Source: VXYL01 sp963422285 (lineage in GTDB: Bacteria; Pseudomonadota; Gammaproteobacteria; Pseudomonadales; Azotimanducaceae). From it: 64,000 nt of DNA. Of the stretch, positions 62,248-64,000 are shown one piece after another. Position numbers and translations under genes: made by a program. The stretch covers positions 310,001 through 374,000 of the forward strand of contig OY729419.2 of the NCBI GenBank assembly GCA_963422285.2. Reading direction: 5' to 3'. The notes under the pieces are model-generated. The model had not been told where the DNA came from. It was given only the letters and a program-made list of their open reading frames with translations, and made no database searches. The number at the start of each line of letters is the position of its first letter. Positions within the stretch are counted from its first letter, which is position 1.

Positions 62248-63267
62248 TCAGCAGAAGCGGCGACCCGGCGGTCGGGAAGCGGATTCTGCCAAGGCGTTTT
62301 CCAGGATGCCCGCCATTGTTTGGCGGGCATCCAGAAAACGCTTTGCGAGGTCGAGTTGGGAGTGCGCCCGCAGCAGGTTGTCGCCGTGTTGGGCGACCTT
62401 GAAGTAGGGATCGCCTTCCAGGTGGTCGATGAGAAAGCGCACCGCCAGCATGAAGCTCATGTAGGCCGGGGCCGCGGCGTAGCGCCCGATGCCGTCGATG
62501 CTGTCCATCTGCGCCACGAATCCCCGGCATAGCGGTTCGAACCGCGCCAGCGCCAGCTCGCTGCCAGCTGTCGTTTCCTCGCTGCCGGCGAAGGCCGAGC
62601 GCACCAAGTCGCCGAAATCCCAGGCCGGATCGCCCACCATGAGAGTGTCGAGGTCGATGATGGCGACCACGGCGTCTTCGGCAGGATGGAAGAGCAGATT
62701 GTTGACCTTGCAGTCGCCGTGAATCACCCGCTTCCCTTTGCCGCGCCGAAACGCGCCCCGCAGAGCGTCCACGTCGCGTCGTTCGCTGTCGACGGAGGCG
62801 TCGGTCTTGGGTGCCTCGTCCAGGCGTTGCAGGTAGCCGTCGAGATCGTGGAAGCCGTCGATGACCGGCTCCAGTTCGTCCTGGAAGTCCGCGAAGCGGG
62901 CGAGGAAGCGGCCGAAGGCGTCGCCGGCCGCTGCCAGCAGCTGAGAGGGCAGGGTCTGGAAATTGCGCGCTGCCAAGCGGGAGAACAAGCGCCAGACATC
63001 GCCGGCGGCATCGGTAGCGAACAGCACCCCGCCAGCGGTGGGGATCGGGGCGACCAGCAAGCGGCCGCCTTCATGGGCCACCGCCTTGGCGAGATTGCGC
63101 ATCACCGCCTGCGGGCGTGGAAAGACGAACTGGTTGAGACGCTGCAGAACGAATCGGTCGCCGACGAACCAGGTGTCGTTGATGTGGCCGGCGGTGTGGG
63201 GCACGGCCTCCCCGGCCGCCTCCGGCCACGCTTTGAGCGCCTCTTCAGCGGCGCGTCGGAAGAGCAT
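62248..63267 (-). CDS. APH-family kinase, likely N-acetylhexosamine 1-kinase type
   Basis: The 339-residue product belongs to the aminoglycoside phosphotransferase/choline kinase fold: HTAGHINDTWFV (ATP-binding start), RVIHGDCKVNNLLFH with the catalytic Asp, and AIIDLDTLMVGDPAWDFGD (metal-binding Asp). The layout and the spelling of these motifs are those of NahK-like N-acetylhexosamine 1-kinases, and the gene overlaps a GH20 hexosaminidase gene upstream by 23 bases, so phosphorylation of GlcNAc or GalNAc released by that enzyme is a good guess. The ATG at 63267 gives a natural N-terminus. It converges on the protease gene with a gap of 16 bases. Confidence 0.8.
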   Translation of the reverse strand: MLFRRAAEEALKAWPEAAGEAVPHTAGHINDTWFVGDRFVLQRLNQFVFPRPQAVMRNLAKAVAHEGGRLLVAPIPTAGGVLFATDAAGDVWRLFSRLAARNFQTLPSQLLAAAGDAFGRFLARFADFQDELEPVIDGFHDLDGYLQRLDEAPKTDASVDSERRDVDALRGAFRRGKGKRVIHGDCKVNNLLFHPAEDAVVAIIDLDTLMVGDPAWDFGDLVRSAFAGSEETTAGSELALARFEPLCRGFVAQMDSIDGIGRYAAAPAYMSFMLAVRFLIDHLEGDPYFKVAQHGDNLLRAHSQLDLAKRFLDARQTMAGILENALAESASRPPGRRFC

Positions 63268-64000
63268 GGGCGATGGGCAGCAGATACTCGCCAAACGGCC
63301 CGGCCAGCGCTTCGGCATCGGCGCACGGCTTGCCGGCGACCCCGTCGGCGATGGCAACCAGCGCGTTCGAGACGTCGCGCAGTTCCGCAAGCAGCTGGGG
63401 ATGGTTGTTCAGCGCACTGCGCTGCCGGCGCCAGCCGGCCAGCCAACGATCCATGGACGCCCCCGCAGCCAGGTCGGCGGCGGCACGGCGCGAAGCCAGG
63501 CTTCCCGGCGGAATCAGATCCACGATGCGGTCAAGGGGAGTGTCGGCATCGTAGGGCCGCAGTTCTTCGCTGCCGGCACCGAGACCGCTGACCCGCCGCG
63601 CCATCGTTTCGCCGCCCAGGAGCCGCCGATACCACTTCACTGGTTCCAGCATCTCGATCAAGGGCGCGAGCTCCGGGTAGGCGTCGAGGGCGGCGCGATC
63701 TTCCGCCACAGTGCCCAAGTCGGCCAGTTGGCGGCGACTGGCCGCCATGCGGCGGTATAGTTCGCCGCCAGGAAGTTCGCCTTCGCTCCACAGGCGCTCG
63801 GCAATGGCCGGCATCCGGCTCCATAGCCGCGCATCGAGCAAGTCGTCTGTGACCAGCTCCGTCCACAGGCAGGCCTCGCCGCCCAACACGCGGCCCGGTG
63901 GCCGCGCAGGAAGTTCCGGGAACGTGGCGAAGCCACGCATCCACTCGATTCCCGTGCGGACGTGGCGAAGCCGCGCATCGGCCAGCAGGGCGGCCTCGGC
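63245..64000 (-). CDS. GH20 beta-N-acetylhexosaminidase, C-terminal part
   Basis: The frame is open across the window edge, so only the last 251 residues are seen. VLGGEACLWTELV and LWSRMPAIAERLWSEG are the closing motifs of the GH20 barrel, with the Trp that lines the sugar pocket; the catalytic Asp-Glu pair lies outside the window. GH20 enzymes remove terminal GlcNAc or GalNAc from chitooligosaccharides or glycans by substrate-assisted catalysis. The following 120 residues form a helical tail. It overlaps the start of the kinase gene and probably forms an operon with it. Confidence 0.85.
   Translation of the reverse strand, partial: AEAALLADARLRHVRTGIEWMRGFATFPELPARPPGRVLGGEACLWTELVTDDLLDARLWSRMPAIAERLWSEGELPGGELYRRMAASRRQLADLGTVAEDRAALDAYPELAPLIEMLEPVKWYRRLLGGETMARRVSGLGAGSEELRPYDADTPLDRIVDLIPPGSLASRRAAADLAAGASMDRWLAGWRRQRSALNNHPQLLAELRDVSNALVAIADGVAGKPCADAEALAGPFGEYLLPIAHALPTRR

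Overview
The window is GC-rich chromosomal DNA (visibly around 65% GC) from a bacterium that is most likely a gammaproteobacterium. The pointers are tsaC overlapping aroE, a DUF2782-type lipoprotein divergent from polA, a Pseudomonas-type class Ia ribonucleotide reductase, monothiol GrxD next to RNase T, and argD-argF. SURF1, heme A synthase and a SCO protein imply an aa3-type cytochrome oxidase and aerobic life. No rRNA, tRNA or CRISPR array was found.

Layout. 0.1-6 kb: purE, then the overlapping run tsaC-aroE-SURF1-ctaA, two minus-strand exported proteins (one frameshifted), and a SCO copper chaperone. 6-8.4 kb: ergothioneine synthesis (egtB, egtD). 8.3-13.4 kb: small unknown genes, the DUF2782 lipoprotein and polA, whose proofreading domain has lost its metal ligands and carries an in-frame tandem repeat. 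13.6-25.7 kb: a defence island that starts with a decayed tyrosine integrase. It holds a type I-G (I-U) CRISPR effector operon (cas3, csx17, csb1, csb2) without cas1, cas2 or an array. The cas3 frame runs on into a complete Fic domain, and a VbhA-like antitoxin frame is nested in the linker. After a 98-bp IS5-type miniature element comes a one-piece RloA-RloB (AbiL-like) ATPase/TOPRIM gene. 25.7-27.9 kb: three decayed metabolic genes (xylose isomerase fragment, nitroreductase, haloalkane dehalogenase).

28-45 kb: rmuC and a DUF1993 gene, then a minus-strand nrd block. nrdA is interrupted by a 380-residue intein. A BglII-like methyltransferase and endonuclease sit between nrdA and nrdB, so two selfish elements share an essential operon. 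Upstream of nrdA lies a promoter with an NrdR-like box over its -10, and a DnaA box. Beyond it is a tract of eroded accessory genes (Uma2-like, AAA_14 ATPase, formylglycine-generating-like, antitoxin/nucleotidyltransferase) around an intact glpK.

45-64 kb: argF and argD, a PatB/MalY-type lyase with a duplicated N-terminus, grxD, rnt, a truncated flavin monooxygenase start, a copper-tolerance-like cluster (His/Cys-rich exported protein, TolC-like lipoprotein, Tat-exported multicopper oxidase), a methyltransferase, a TonB-like lipoprotein, and a membrane-anchored 1855-residue subtilisin-like protease with repeats and a beta-propeller-like end. Last come an N-acetylhexosamine kinase-like gene and the 3' part of a GH20 hexosaminidase, which together suggest use of amino sugars.

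The many single-base frameshifts in accessory genes point to active gene decay, though some could be sequence errors. All calls come from reading the sequence and from knowledge of the families; no database search was run.
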